Positions 27,801 through 38,179 of a stretch of 48,433 nt of DNA are shown one piece after another. The stretch lies in the NCBI GenBank assembly GCA_964504915.1, contig CAZDFH010000009.1:1-48433 (forward strand), in the 5' to 3' direction. The notes under the pieces were generated by a model. That model was not told the DNA's origin, made no database searches, and saw only the letters and a list, made by a program, of their open reading frames with translations. The DNA is from CAJBLF01 sp964504915 (GTDB lineage: Bacteria > Patescibacteriota > Gracilibacteria > Absconditabacterales > Absconditicoccaceae). Every line of letters starts with the position of its first letter. Position 1 is the stretch's first letter. The position numbers and the translations under genes were made by a program.

Positions 27801-29870
27801 ATGAACGTTAAAGAGAAAAAATTTCTGTATTTGGATGATGAGCAGACCTTCCATTTTGCTGAAGATTTAGCAAATGGTGCTAAACTCAAATTATTCGTTG
27901 GATTCGAATCAGATAAATTTGTGGATTATCAAAAAGATCTTATTCAGGATTTTATCTCTGAAATAGTAGAAAAAGTTGGTGAAGAAGAATCATACGATAT
28001 GGATGTCATGAAGTCTAATTTTGAAGTAGCATTGCAAAATCTCAATACCAAGCTCAAAGCTTTTGCTGATAAGGTTCGCGATGTGGACTTTTTTGGTATC
28101 AAGTGATTTGTCCAGATCGTAGCTGATAATATTCTGATGGCATCCATGATTGGTGATGTCAGTGTCATGATTTTTAGAGATGAAAAATTATATTATTCAC
28201 TCAATAATTCAACTAATGCAAAAGGAAAGATTGATCTCTTCTCTGATTTTGTGGAAGGAGACATCGAGAGTCGTGATGAGGTAGTCTATGTCGGCGTAAG
28301 GATCGCTGATGTACTAGATAATAATGACTTCAAGGAAATGGAGCAAGCATTGAAATCTGAATCTACTCATTTGGCTAACTTCTTGCAAGATGTGCTTCAT
28401 ACCAGAATTGATAAGAAAGCGTTTGCTTTCATTTATCATTTTGTCATGACGGGTGGTGCTCAGAAAGCTACTCAGATTGTCCCAGAGAGAAAGGTCAATG
28501 AAGATACGCTTCGATACAAGATTAAATCTAAATTTTTGAAAAATAAATATCAGGTTACGGTCACTGTTTTGAGTATTTTCATTCTCTTTATGCTTATCAA
28601 TCTCCTTTCTCAGGTACTTAAATCCAATGGTGATGTTATGGTCACTTCAGATGGTGTAACTGTAGATTTGACGATAGATGATATCAAAAAGGATCTTATG
28701 TCTTTCCAGGGTATGGATCCCACTTCAGAAGAGAAATCAATGAAATATCATGCTATTTTAGAGAAATTGAATATTCTCGAAACAAAATGAAGATGGCTAG
28801 AGGATGTTGCTTCACTAAAAAAAGTATTACAGTCAGAGTATTACAAAGGGTTTAATATCAGTTATATTAGTTCATTGAGTAAATTCGATGATCTTAGTCT
28901 TGGTAAAAAATCTAGAATTTTGACTTTCAATGATGCAGAAAAGACTCAAATAGGTACGATCATGGGTATCTCTATGTGGAGTAATATGATTGTAGAATGA
29001 ACTCAAGCAGCCTTGGTTGGTGCTATGGACGATAATCTTAGATGAGTCCTTGTGGATTATAATGTGCCAAATGGAGAGGCAGTGGCTGGTTGTGGTCCTA
29101 GTTTATTGAAGGACGGAATTTATTGTTATACGCCCAAGGGAACGATTCTCCTTGTAAGTAAGGCTGGTTCTCAGACGGTCACTAATGCAACTACCGATGG
29201 CTTTAGTAAGCATATCTGAGGTATCGCAACCTATGGTAAAGCAAATATGTATGTCTTTGAATCTTCTGTAAATTCGGCTGGTAATACCACGCTTGTTACG
29301 AGATATCGTAATACGCTTGGATCACAAACTATTTACCAAGATGGACAAAAATATTATTTAGCTCCCAATCTTACAGGCCTCTCTTTCTGAGGTTCTGGTG
29401 GCTTTAGTAGCTTTGCAGTTGATGGTTCATTCCTCGCTTGGTACCAGGGAAAACTCTATCAATTCCGAAGAAATCCACCTTCTGCATTTACACTTGGTGT
29501 CCGTGAAGTTTCTCTACTCGGTGGGGACAAAGTAACCAATAAATTCTCAGACAACGTCAAAATTATTAGCTCTATCAACTCCAAATACGTGTATCTCTTT
29601 GACAGGACAAACCAAACCTTTACTGTCTACGAATCACGTCCTGCTAAAAACGGCGACCAGTTTGCGTCCAACTACAGTTTGTATTATCTCTTCAGCTTCA
29701 AATTTGATCTCGGTGCGACTCCAGTGATAGACGTCGAAGTTCCAGACCCAACGTGAAATAGACCAGAATTATATATTTTGAGCAATGAGGGAGTAAATAA
29801 AGTAAGCTTGTTTGAGTATATTGAGAGTATCAAGCAGAATAATGTTTTGAAGACGACTGCGACGCAGTAA
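27801..29870 (+). CDS. Large single-span membrane protein, unknown
   Basis: 689 residues, several TGA=Gly. Cytoplasmic part (1 to about 250): AEDLANGAKLKLFVGFES, FGIKGFVQIVADNILMASMIGDVSVMIFRDEKLYYS vaguely recall a PP2C-like fold (I-G-D-V/S-x-x), without the full metal motif set. One transmembrane helix at about 251-272 (VTVTVLSIFILFMLINLLSQVL). The outer part is rich in beta strands and aromatic-Gly turns (ISMWSNMIVEG, SFLAWYQGKLYQF, KYVYLFDRTNQTFTVYES), suggestive of a beta-propeller or sandwich. Such phosphatase-like/TM/propeller proteins are known in CPR genomes, but no function is assigned. A terminator follows at 29906. Confidence 0.75.
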
Positions 29871-29905
29871 TAGATATGAGTAGTGAGACATAAGACACGA
29901 GTAGG

Positions 29906-29927
29906 GGCGAATATCATTCGCCTTTTT
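29906..29927 (+). terminator. Rho-independent terminator
   Basis: GGCGAA-TATCA-TTCGCC followed by TTTTT, 36 nt after the stop of the 689-aa gene. Confidence 0.8.
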
Positions 29928-30007
29928 CTCTATTTGTAATTATCTTGTAATACTTCTCAAATTTATTATACCCAAACTGACATATTTATCGTGTTATATT
30001 ATTTTGT

Positions 30008-31606
30008 ATGAAAACTATTTCAGGCAAACAACTCAAAGAAGAATGGAAAAAATTCTGGGAAAGTAGACAGCATATGTTTCTCCCCGAGGCACCATTAATT
30101 GGTGGGAAAGAGAGCACGGCAATGTTTAACATAGCTGGTATGCAACAACTCATCCCTTACCTTTCTGGGCAAGCTCATCCGCTTGGCAAGAGGCTTTTTA
30201 ATATCCAAAAATGTATCAGAACTGTCGATATAGATGAAGTAGGCGATGCGAGTCATCTGACGTTTTTTGAAATGATGGGGAATCGATCACTTGGTGATTA
30301 TTTTAAGAAAGAGTCGGTAGCTTGGAGTCGGGAGTTCTTAGTTGGAGTGTTATGATTCGAACCAGAGAAACTTGCTGCGACGGTCTTTGAATGAGATAAG
30401 GAAGTGGCTCAGGATGATGAAACTATTTCATACTGGAAAGATACTGGTTTAGACTGACAGAGAATTTGTACGATGACTGCTGATGATAATCGACGAAGCC
30501 CTGGACCAGTAGGTCCTTGTGGTCCCTGTACAGAGATTTACTATCGGGTATGAACTGCTAAGTTACCACCCAAATGATCCACTCCAAAGACTGATGAAGA
30601 TAATCGATTGGAAATATGGAATAACGTGTTTATGGAGTTTTATCGTGATGAGTCAGGTAAGCTAACTAAACTAAAAAACCATAATGTGGATACAGGTATG
30701 TGATTTGAAAGGATGTGTACCGTACTTCAAAAAAAGGAGTCTGTCTACGAAACGGATGTGTTTGCTTCGTTATTGGACATTATTACAAAGTACGTCTGAC
30801 TTCCTTATGCGGGAAATGAAAGAAGATATAGGATCATTGCTGATCATCTGAGGACATCATTTTTTATGATCAAAGATGGTATCTCTCCTTCTAATGAGGG
30901 CAGGGGATATGTCTTGAGAAGGTTGATTAGAAGGATGTATTACAATATGATGTTACTCAAAGAGGTTGATGTAAAAACTTTGCCGACATTTCTAAAAAAT
31001 ATTGTCAAAGAAATTGTAACATTATTTGATCTTACAGGAAAATTTGATCCCATAGTTACTCTTTTGGAAAAAGAGGTTACTCAATTTCAGAAAACGATTA
31101 GTAATGGACAAAAATTATTACAAGATATTATCAAATCAGCTAAGAAAAAAATCATTTCTGGGCAAGATGCTTTTAAACTTTATGATACGTTTGGTTTCCC
31201 AGTAGAATTGACCAAAGAAATTGCTCTGGAAGCATGATTTACTGTCGATGAAAACTGATTCCAAGAAGAGATGGAGAAGCAACAAGAACGTTCTCGTAAA
31301 TGATCCAAAAATATGTTTACACAAGATGTCGATCGAAGTAAGTATATCACTGATGTTGCTCCTACGAAGTTTGTGGGATACGAAACGATGAAGACGGACA
31401 AGACGAAGTTGCTCAAGGATTTCGTTGTTGGCCCCGCTAAAGACGGGGGAACTCAGAGAATTTTGATTTTTGATCAGACGCCTTTTTACGCAGAGAGTGG
31501 AGGACAGATGTGAGATAGTGGAGTAGTAGTGCTCGATACCGGTGAGCAGTTGACGATCAAAGAAGTCAAAAAATATGAAGGCGTATTTCTTCATGTCGTA
31601 GCATAA
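30008..31606 (+). CDS. Alanyl-tRNA synthetase, N-terminal half (catalytic + tRNA recognition)
   Basis: 532 residues with TGA=Gly. Class II core: ESTAMFNIAGMQQLIPYLSG, NIQKCIRTVDIDEVGDASHLTFFEMMGNRSLGDYF (motif 2 region), GPVGPCGPCTEIYY, NVDTGMGFERM (motif 3, second Gly TGA), then RIIADHLRTSFFMIKDGISPSNEGRGYVLRRLIRR (tRNA-acceptor recognition). It proceeds into FDQTPFYAESGGQMGDSG, the linker barrel of the editing domain, and ends KYEGVFLHVVA with TAA. A normal AlaRS would continue at once into V-x-x-x-V-D-x-x-x-R and HTATHLLH; that part is the gene at 11180. A CCCCG...CGGGG repeat (31432-31448) is translated in frame as GPAKDGG. The terminator before it and the tight spacing after it suggest it heads an operon. 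Confidence 0.92.
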
Positions 31607-31631
31607 TTTTATTTTCTTCTCCTATCAGCTA

Positions 31632-32162
31632 ATGATAGAATCCTATCTTGATCAAGAAGAACAGATCAAGGAAAAACAAAAGCTAAAAAGGAATATCGAT
31701 ACTCGTCGCAAGCATACCGAAGAAGCCAAAATGAAACTAGATCTTCATCGTCTCCAAGAATTAGTGGAGCAATGAGTCGTCGATACGCAGCTTGTCGAGC
31801 AGATCAAGAAAGAGGCAAACATTTCTCAAGCAGATGTGTCTGATATCATGAAGTCATTGGATGTTCAGAAAATTTTTGAAAAAATAGAAGAAATAGAACA
31901 GCAGAAAGATGTCGATAAGATATTGCCCAAAGCAATGAGAGTGACTAAAGAAGAATATCTCCAAGCGCTCAAAGATCCGACTAAAAAAGCACAGGTGCTT
32001 CAAAAATTTGATCAATGTCTCAATCTCATCTATACGAATATTCGTCCTTCATGACTCTTAAAGAGAAGTGTTTTTGGTGCGTTTGTGTATATCTTGGATA
32101 AGAAACTTTTGTGTACAATCCAGGAACATATTATTGATATGAAAAATACTTTAGCTGCTTAA
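31632..32162 (+). CDS. Coiled-coil hypothetical protein
   Basis: 176 residues, two TGA=Gly. Strongly charged and helical: QEEQIKEKQKLKRNIDTRRKHTEEAKMKLDLHRLQELVEQ, later IMKSLDVQKIFEKIEEIEQQKDVDKILPKAMRVTKEEYLQAL. No signal or membrane segment; the C-terminal third (LLKRSVFGAFVYILDKKLLCTIQEHIIDMKN) is more hydrophobic. It starts 25 nt after the AlaRS half and ends 9 nt before the transporter gene. The function is unknown; a structural or scaffold role is a guess. Confidence 0.65.
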
Positions 32163-32171
32163 TTACTGTGT

Positions 32172-33029
32172 ATGTTTTTTTCCGTGCTTGGTGCTATCGC
32201 AGGAAACATCTTCTCTAGTCTAGATGCTGTTTTTTCCAAGAAAGCGCTCAAGATATCACATCTTTCGGAAATCTTGTATACTGCGTTGGGAGAATTTGGT
32301 GGACTGATTATTTCACTTGTGCGAATTGCAGTGGGCTCGTTTGATTGTTCGCTGCTGACCTTTCAAGTCATCGGTGGTATTGTCTTGATCGTCGGTATTG
32401 TCACTGCTTATGACTATGTAGAGCAATATCTCTATAGAAAAGAAAAGATTTCTACGTTGATGCCTTATGCTGATCTTCATCTCGTGTTTACTATCATTCT
32501 ATGATATATTATCTTCCATGATGTTTCTGTGATTTCGTTGATTATCAGTATCGTAGCATTTGCTGTCGTTATGGTATTTACGATAGATTTCAAGAAACTA
32601 GTATTCCCCAGAAGTTTCAAGCAAATTCTGCTTGTCCAATGATTGAGGACCTTGGAATTATTAGTCATCTGATGACTGCTGCTCGGTGTGCCGGACAAAG
32701 AATTTTTTATTATCTATCAGATATTGGTCTTTGTAATTCTCTTGTGACCTATTCTCTGGAAAAAAATGTATAGCTGACTCAGAGGTATGTCTGCTAAATT
32801 TTACGGATATGTATGAGCATCTTCTCTGGTTGGCAATCTCGGTTTCCTCCTGTTCTTGTTCGTCGTGGGAGAATTTGGTATTGTCTTGTCTATCTTGTTT
32901 TCTTTTTTGTGAACCTGATTTACCTTGCTCTGTGGCTATCTGATTTTCAAAGAAAAACCATCAAAAAAAGAAATAGTCATGATCGTAATCATCACTATTC
33001 TTGTGGCATTAGGATTTTATTTTAAGTAA
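32172..33029 (+). CDS. DMT/EamA-like small-molecule transporter
   Basis: 285 residues, about ten hydrophobic helices. The first half contains SLDAVFSKKALKI, GGIVLIVGIVTAYDYVEQYLYRKEKISTLMPYADLHLVFTIILGYIIFHD; the second half repeats the layout with FYGYVGASSLVGNLGFLLFLFVVGEFGIVLSILFSFLGTGFTLLCGYLIFKEKPSKKEI, whose last helix plus xxxEKPS is the usual end of EamA proteins. Gly codons in the helices are often TGA, so the standard code breaks it in at least five places. The substrate is unknown. It converges with the minus-strand gene at 33032 with only 2 bp between stops. Confidence 0.75.
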
Positions 33030-33031
33030 TG

Positions 33032-33637
33032 TTATTCGCTATGAAAATATAGGCCACATGGTCTATCTTTTTCGAGTCTATGGCCTGTGCCATCTGTTTC
33101 TGATCGTGTTTGTATAGATTTATATTGATATCAGTCGGAACCCAAGTAGAATGTCCTTCCGCCCTCTTGAATAAATTGTAGTATATTTACCTCATTATTA
33201 TGTTTTATTACATGTATTTTTTCCCACCCATTGCTTATTTGATTCCCTTTGTCATCCATACATCTATACTCATCCATCTCGTTGATAATCGCTATATTCC
33301 TATTGCCAAATTCCAGTATTTTTTCTATTGATCCATGGGTTCATTTTTCTAGCCCACGAAAGCATTCTTTATTATCAAGGTCTATAACAAATGTCCTTGT
33401 GGAGTCTGGAATGTTTATTACCTTATATGCTTTCCCATGGACTACATATGTCCATATATGAGTAAAGGGATTCTTTTTCAAGTCGCCTGTCTTGAAATCA
33501 AAAAATCGTTCTACGGAAATTTCACCATCATCGTCTAATGGGTTATCGTCGTTAAATGTTTCCACTATTGATTTATTTAAATAGTTAGCTGTGCGTGGAT
33601 TGCCACTTCCTCAAGATACATTTCTTAGCCTATGCAT
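33032..33637 (-). CDS. Hypothetical soluble protein
   Basis: 201 residues from ATG 33635-33637; three TGA=Gly codons (NVSGGSGN, GLEKGTHG, GSDGYQY). Alternating beta-like and acidic segments: DGEISVERFFDFKTGDLKKNPFTHIWTYVVHGKAYKVINIPDS, FVIDLDNKECFRGLEKG, NIAIINEMDEYRCMDDKGNQISNGWEKI, INILQFIQEGGRTFYLGSDG-like C-terminus. No membrane segment and no recognised family. Confidence 0.65.
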
Positions 33638-33769
33638 TTTTTATGATAGAAAAATAAATTTTCTTCATACTACAAAATGTCAACCTTTTTTCAAGTCGTT
33701 TTTCTACTTTTGCTAGTTCTGAATTATTCTACTTGAGAATATTTGGGAAAGTAGTAGACTGTCTTTTTA

Positions 33770-33801
33770 AAAAAATAAGAAAGTTCGGACATGCCGAACT
33801 T
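33770..33801 (-). terminator. Rho-independent terminator
   Basis: Minus strand AAGTTCGG-CATGT-CCGAACTT (perfect 8-bp stem) followed by TCTTATTTTTTT. It begins 20 nt past the TGA at 33821 and lies upstream of the next in-frame TAA (33767). Confidence 0.8.
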
Positions 33802-33820
33802 CATTATGCAATTGTTGCCT

Positions 33821-34240
33821 TCATCTTCTTAAATAAGGCAACCCTGATACAGATACTTTGTTTGTCGCTTCTGTCACATCCATCAGTTCTTTGATGAATG
33901 CTTCAAACCGCTGTTTTTCTTTCGCATATTGCTCTGTATTGAATTCGGCGTTGCACATATTTATCCAGTGTTCTTCAAAAAGACTGTAAATGTCCGGATT
34001 AACATTGGAACCGAAACATTTTGTCTCATTGAACTTTTCCCTCTCTGCGGCAACCATTGTTGATGTGTCTTTGATGAAATCTGTAGGCAGAAAAATGCTG
34101 CCAATGTCTGTGGATCTTGTTACAGCTCCTACGTTAACACTTACAAGCCAATTTTCTCTTACTTCTCCTTCAATCACACCTTTTTCGTATCCGCAATATA
34201 CGATTGTGCCATTTTTTACTTTTGTTGTGTTTGTGTCCAT
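33821..34240 (-). CDS. Hypothetical protein ending at TGA (or read through to 33767)
   Basis: 139 residues from ATG 34238-34240 to TGA at 33821-33823. MDTNTTKVKNGTIVYCGYEKGVIEGEVRENWLVSVNVG, then FLPTDFIKDTSTMVAAEREKFNETKCFG, then a helical end (FNTEQYAKEKQRFEAFIKELMDVTEATNKV). None of its 8-10 glycines is TGA. If TGA is Gly here, the frame continues about 17 residues (RQQLHNEVRHVRTFLFF) through the terminator to TAA at 33767, past the likely 3' end of the transcript. It may be a newcomer still written in the standard code. No family recognised. Confidence 0.6.
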   Translation of the reverse strand: MDTNTTKVKNGTIVYCGYEKGVIEGEVRENWLVSVNVGAVTRSTDIGSIFLPTDFIKDTSTMVAAEREKFNETKCFGSNVNPDIYSLFEEHWINMCNAEFNTEQYAKEKQRFEAFIKELMDVTEATNKVSVSGLPYLRR

Positions 34241-34395
34241 AATAATTCCGTCTTTGGTTAATATTATTTTTATGTTTTATACTATAATTATTTATCCTAC
34301 TAAGTCAATACCCATATTTTTTGGCAATATATCGGAAAAATACCAACAACTATCTTTGTTTAATTTAAGTATGGGGAAGTAATGTGTATATTTTC

Positions 34396-34857
34396 TTATT
34401 CTACTTGAGAATATTTTGGGAAGTAGGTATAGACGATCTTATAGAAGGAATCGATGACTTTGTCGAGTCATTTTTCTTGTTTGAGCATTTTGTCTGTCAA
34501 GATTCCTTCGAGTTTAAACATTTCATGTTCTACTTGTTTGCCCGTCTCTTGAAATTTTTTCATATCTATATTTGGATCTTCATTTAGATTTCTAAACACC
34601 CAAAACAAGTCCGTGTGTGCTTCGAAGAATCTCTTGAAGAGTTGACCACCCTTGGTTTTGGTCAGATTTTCTATTTTTTCTACGATGTGTTGGTTGATGA
34701 GTGTCCTGATTTCGTTTTTTTGTTGTTCGTCGACGTGAGCGAAGATGCCACCATATACGGCATGTGACTGTAGTTCTGAAAAGTAGGGGATAGATCATTT
34801 TTGTTCTTCTAGATTGAGGATAATGTTCATAATCTGATCTCTTTCTGCGTTGTTCAT
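34396..34857 (-). CDS. Hypothetical helical protein
   Basis: 153 residues, two TGA=Gly (EEQKGSIPYF and KQEKGLDKVI). Mostly helical: MNNAERDQIMNIILNLEE, GGIFAHVDEQQKNEIRTLINQHIVEKIENLTKTKGGQLFKRFFEAHTDLFWVFRNLNEDPNIDMKKFQ, then ILTDKMLKQEKGLDKVIDSFYKIVYTYF. No signal or membrane segment. Its last 30 or so coding bases are echoed, imperfectly, in non-coding DNA near 33727-33762. Function not recognised. Confidence 0.65.
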
Positions 34858-34895
34858 CGGCTTCCTGTGAATTAACGGGTTAAAAAGTTGTCGGG

Positions 34896-35159
34896 TTAAC
34901 GAGTTGTTCTTCTATGTTTTAATCGAATGTGTTTGATGACATCAAAGCCAAGCGTAGACAAGATGAATCCTACGGTAGGAACGATAGCATTGAGCCAAGG
35001 ATGGGGTAATCTCGCCGCGTAAAAGAAGATGATAATGACAATATAGGTAAGCAAAGCAATAATGATTTTCCTTGCTCCGCTTTTTTCCCAAGCTTTGTCA
35101 GCTTCGACGCGTGTATTTCTTGCTTTGATTTCGTCGATTTGCTTCTGTACATCTTCCAT
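34896..35159 (-). CDS. Small two-helix membrane protein
   Basis: 87 residues, no TGA. A coiled lead (MEDVQKQIDEIKARNTRVEADKAWEKSGARK) precedes two transmembrane segments (IIIALLTYIVIIIFFYAARL and WLNAIVPTVGFILSTLGF), ending basic (IKHIRLKHRRTTR). Proteins of this layout are common in CPR genomes, function unknown. The gap upstream (35160-35377, 218 bp) is very A+T rich with AATTCC/TTCCAAAT repeats and no gene. Confidence 0.7.
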   Translation of the reverse strand: MEDVQKQIDEIKARNTRVEADKAWEKSGARKIIIALLTYIVIIIFFYAARLPHPWLNAIVPTVGFILSTLGFDVIKHIRLKHRRTTR

Positions 35160-35377
35160 TGCTTAGTTTTGCAGAATTTAAATAAACCCTCTAATGAGGA
35201 TTTTTCTGGACTGGAATGAGCATAAATATTTGCTTTATTATTTCAAGGATAGTTTATAGAATGTACGAATATTTTTCGAATTGTTCCAAATTATTCCAAA
35301 TCAATTTTAAAATTCTAAAATTTTTAAATTTTGTAATTGTTTCGGTAATTAGGAATAATTCGTGAATTTGTGAATTC

Positions 35378-37042
35378 TTATTGTATATCTGCTCCATCGA
35401 TAAAATAGCCACCATTATAGGTATCTTTCCTGATTTTCCCTACTATGGAAACTGGTTTCTTCCCTCTGATCATCGTCGCATCTACATCATCGCCTTTGCC
35501 TCGAAACATCGCGGTGAGCTTTTGTTCTCCAAAAAGCGTATGGAGTTTGAGATGAGTCTTTGTCTTGTTCCCAACTTTTTCTACTTTTTGGATCTGTACG
35601 TTTTCCAACAAAAAAATTGGTTCTGGATTGCCTTCTCCGAATGGTGCGAGTTTCTGTATCTTGGCTAGTGTCTCATTGTCTCGCTCGTGATGATAGATCT
35701 TGGTGTCGACTTTGACCGTCTTGATTAAGTCGTTCTCTGAGATGCAATCATTGCAATGGCATTGAAATTTTATAATCAATTCCTCGAGATGTTCCAACTT
35801 GACTGTCAATCAGCCAGCCCCTCTGTGTCAGCCGAATCTTTCTAATAATTCACTTGCTGAGCTAATCATTTCAATGACATTAAAATATTCTGGGCCTCTG
35901 AGCGAAGCTACTCCTACTTTTTTCTTCTTGTCTATCTTGAGAATCATGCATGGCTTGGTATATTTCTCTGTGAGTCTGCCCGCGACAATTCAAACAATTC
36001 ATTCGTGAAAGTCTTCGTGTGTCGCAATGAGTATTTTTTCATCCAGTTTGATTAGTGTTTCTGCTCTTTTGATGGCCTCGTCTTGCATTCTTTTTCTCTC
36101 GGTATTGATTACTTCAATCTTATCTAAATGTTCGATTTGCTTCTCACCAGAATAGAGGAGTGCTTTGAGGCTATCATAGGGAGATTCAATCCTTCATCAT
36201 GCATTGATTCTTGGTCAGATAACGAAGCCAATATGAAAGGTATCTACATTATCTTTGAGATTTAAGTAATTCAAAAATCCTCTGAGTGAAGTGGGAAGAT
36301 GTTGTTCACTTTTATTTATCAATTCTAATCATCTTTTTACGATGACTCTATTTTCGTGAAGGAGAGGTACGACGTCCGCCACAGTACCGATAGCAACGAC
36401 AGGTAAAAAGTAGTTGAAAATTCTGTTTTTTTGTTCTTTAGTTAGGTTAGATTTCTCCGTCAAGGCAAGGATAAGTTTGAAGGCCACGCCTACGCCAGCT
36501 AATCATTTGAAAATATAGTCAGGAGAAATGAGTGGCGTAATGACAGCAAAAGCATCGGGAATGGTCTCTCCATGCTGATGGTGATCAGTGATGATCATAT
36601 CTATCTTCTGTTCTTTGGCATATTTTGCCTCTTCTACTGCAGAGATACCATTGTCGACAGTAATTATGAGCGTACAATTCTTTGCCTTGATATCGTCGAT
36701 ATGTTTCTTTTTCATGCCATAGCCATCAAGCAGTCTGTCCGGATATTGGATGCTGATATTGTCGTATTTCAAAAATTTCACGAAAAATTTGTACAAAATA
36801 TAGCTGGAAGTAATTCCATCGACGTCATAATCTCAGAAAATCATAATTTTCTCTTTATTTTTCATGGCTTGGATAATTCTATTCACGGCTTTCTCCATAT
36901 CGTTAAGTAAAAATGGATCTCACCAGTAATCAGCTAATTTGGGATCGAGAAAAGAATCGATGTGGTCATCGATCTGTCTTACTTTGAAGAGTCTGGTCAG
37001 CAGATCTTCTTTGGGGTTGTCGTAAATCAACTTGAAGTTCAT
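35378..37042 (-). CDS. recJ: Single-stranded-DNA-specific exonuclease RecJ
   Basis: 554 residues, many TGA=Gly. DHH domain: KIMIFGDYDVDGITSSYILY (motif I, residues 71-76), IITVDNGIS (II), MIITDHHQHG (III), VVAIGTVADVVPL (IV). DHHA1: HEGIVGIVAGRLTEKY and FGGHRGAGGLTV (G-G-H-x-x-A-x-G). The OB-like end has LAPFGEGNPEPIF, KTHLKLHTLFGEQKLTAMFRGKG and PVSIVGKI. It degrades single strands 5' to 3' in recombination and base-excision repair, working with RecG/UvrD-type helicases. ATG at 37040-37042, TAA stop. Confidence 0.95.
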
Positions 37043-37112
37043 AATATATTAGAGCGATTGAAACATGATTAGAATTGACGTAATGGTTTATCGGGAATTG
37101 GTGTATTGGGAG

Positions 37113-38057
37113 TTAATTAAATAATCTTGTCTTTACCAATTCTTCTGCTTTCTCTTTGATGAGTTTTTGATAATCGGGATTCCCTTGGATGATGGATGAT
37201 ATATACTGTACGGCTGTGTATGTTATTGCCTTTGAGTAATCAGCTTCTTGTCTTGCATCATCGCGCATATATTTTTCTACTAATGTATCAAAATTTTTCT
37301 TATCATTTGAATCTGTCGGAACTGTGCCATCAAAGCTTGCGTTTAGTCATGCATTCTTGTCTTGTTGATATATGATGTAACTGCTCGCCAGTTTAAGTAG
37401 CGTAGTGATGTTGGGAATTTCAAATACTTTCGATTCAGTGTAATAGATCAAATCTCCCGTTGTCCCTACAATGGATATAATGAATCTTCATTCTCCTCGT
37501 TGGGGTCCGTCTCCAGTTGGTTCGAAATTTAAGAATACTTTATATGTTCACATCTGTTCTTTCTGTGCAGGAGCTATATCGACACTATCTGTAATATCTT
37601 GTAATGGCATAAATGCGGCATCAGTCCCATTTCAAGCACTTCATAATCCACCGAAAGTAGTAGATTGGCCTACAATATCTTTTCAATTAATAACATCCCA
37701 GATATCCTTATTTAACCCGTAGCTACTATTTTTATACGTGATTATTAGAGTGTTCTTTAGAACATAGTGTGGGACATAGAACATATTTGCATCATCCATG
37801 TAACTGTCATCGGTTATCTCTTTCTGGCAGTCAATGGCTCAATGACTAAGTGTTTTTCCAAAAAGACTTATTTCTTTTGGCAATGTATCTATATATGCCA
37901 TTAATTTTTCACATTTCGCCATACCTTCTATATATTCTTGATTTGTTTCATCTGTGATGTTAGGTGTAATATTATTGAAACATCAGGTAAAATATAAAAT
38001 AGTTGCTCATCCTGCTAGGACAATTACTATTAATACGATTATTCGTCGTTTTTTCAT
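37113..38057 (-). CDS. Membrane-anchored hypothetical protein
   Basis: 314 residues with at least nine TGA=Gly codons. MKKRRIIVLIVIVLAGGATILYFTGCFN is an uncleaved anchor or lipoprotein signal (Cys near residue 26, lipobox weak). The outside part includes MAKCEKLMAYIDTLPKEISLFGKTLSHGAIDCQKEI and a beta-rich FYVPHYVLKNTLIITYKNSSYGLNKDIWDVINGKDIVGQSTTFGGLGSAGNG, resembling DUF4352/immunoglobulin-like lipoproteins only loosely, and ends with a helix (QKLIKEKAEELVKTRLF). It is followed on the same strand by recJ (70 nt gap). Confidence 0.65.
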
Positions 38058-38142
38058 GGATTGTCACATAAAAAGATAAACGATTCCTTTTTGATTTTTG
38101 GATTATAAATTTCTATTTGCCGATTGCAATCGAACAAAAATA

Positions 38143-38179
38143 AAAAAGCACCGAGAGAGATACAATCAGTGGCTTTTTA
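38143..38179 (-). terminator. Terminator hairpin of the candidate ncRNA
   Basis: Minus strand AAAAAGCCAC ... GTGCTTTTTTA: a seven-pair stem with one bulge around a 17-19 nt loop, ending in a T run. It is nearly symmetrical and could also stop plus-strand transcripts. Confidence 0.6.

Noticed and set aside
31136..31594. 152-codon minus-strand frame
   Set aside because: It is antisense to the 3' part of the AlaRS N-terminal half.
33990..34382. 130-codon plus-strand frame
   Set aside because: It is the antisense shadow of the minus-strand gene at 33821-34240 running into an A+T-rich gap; the composition is hydrophobic and irregular.
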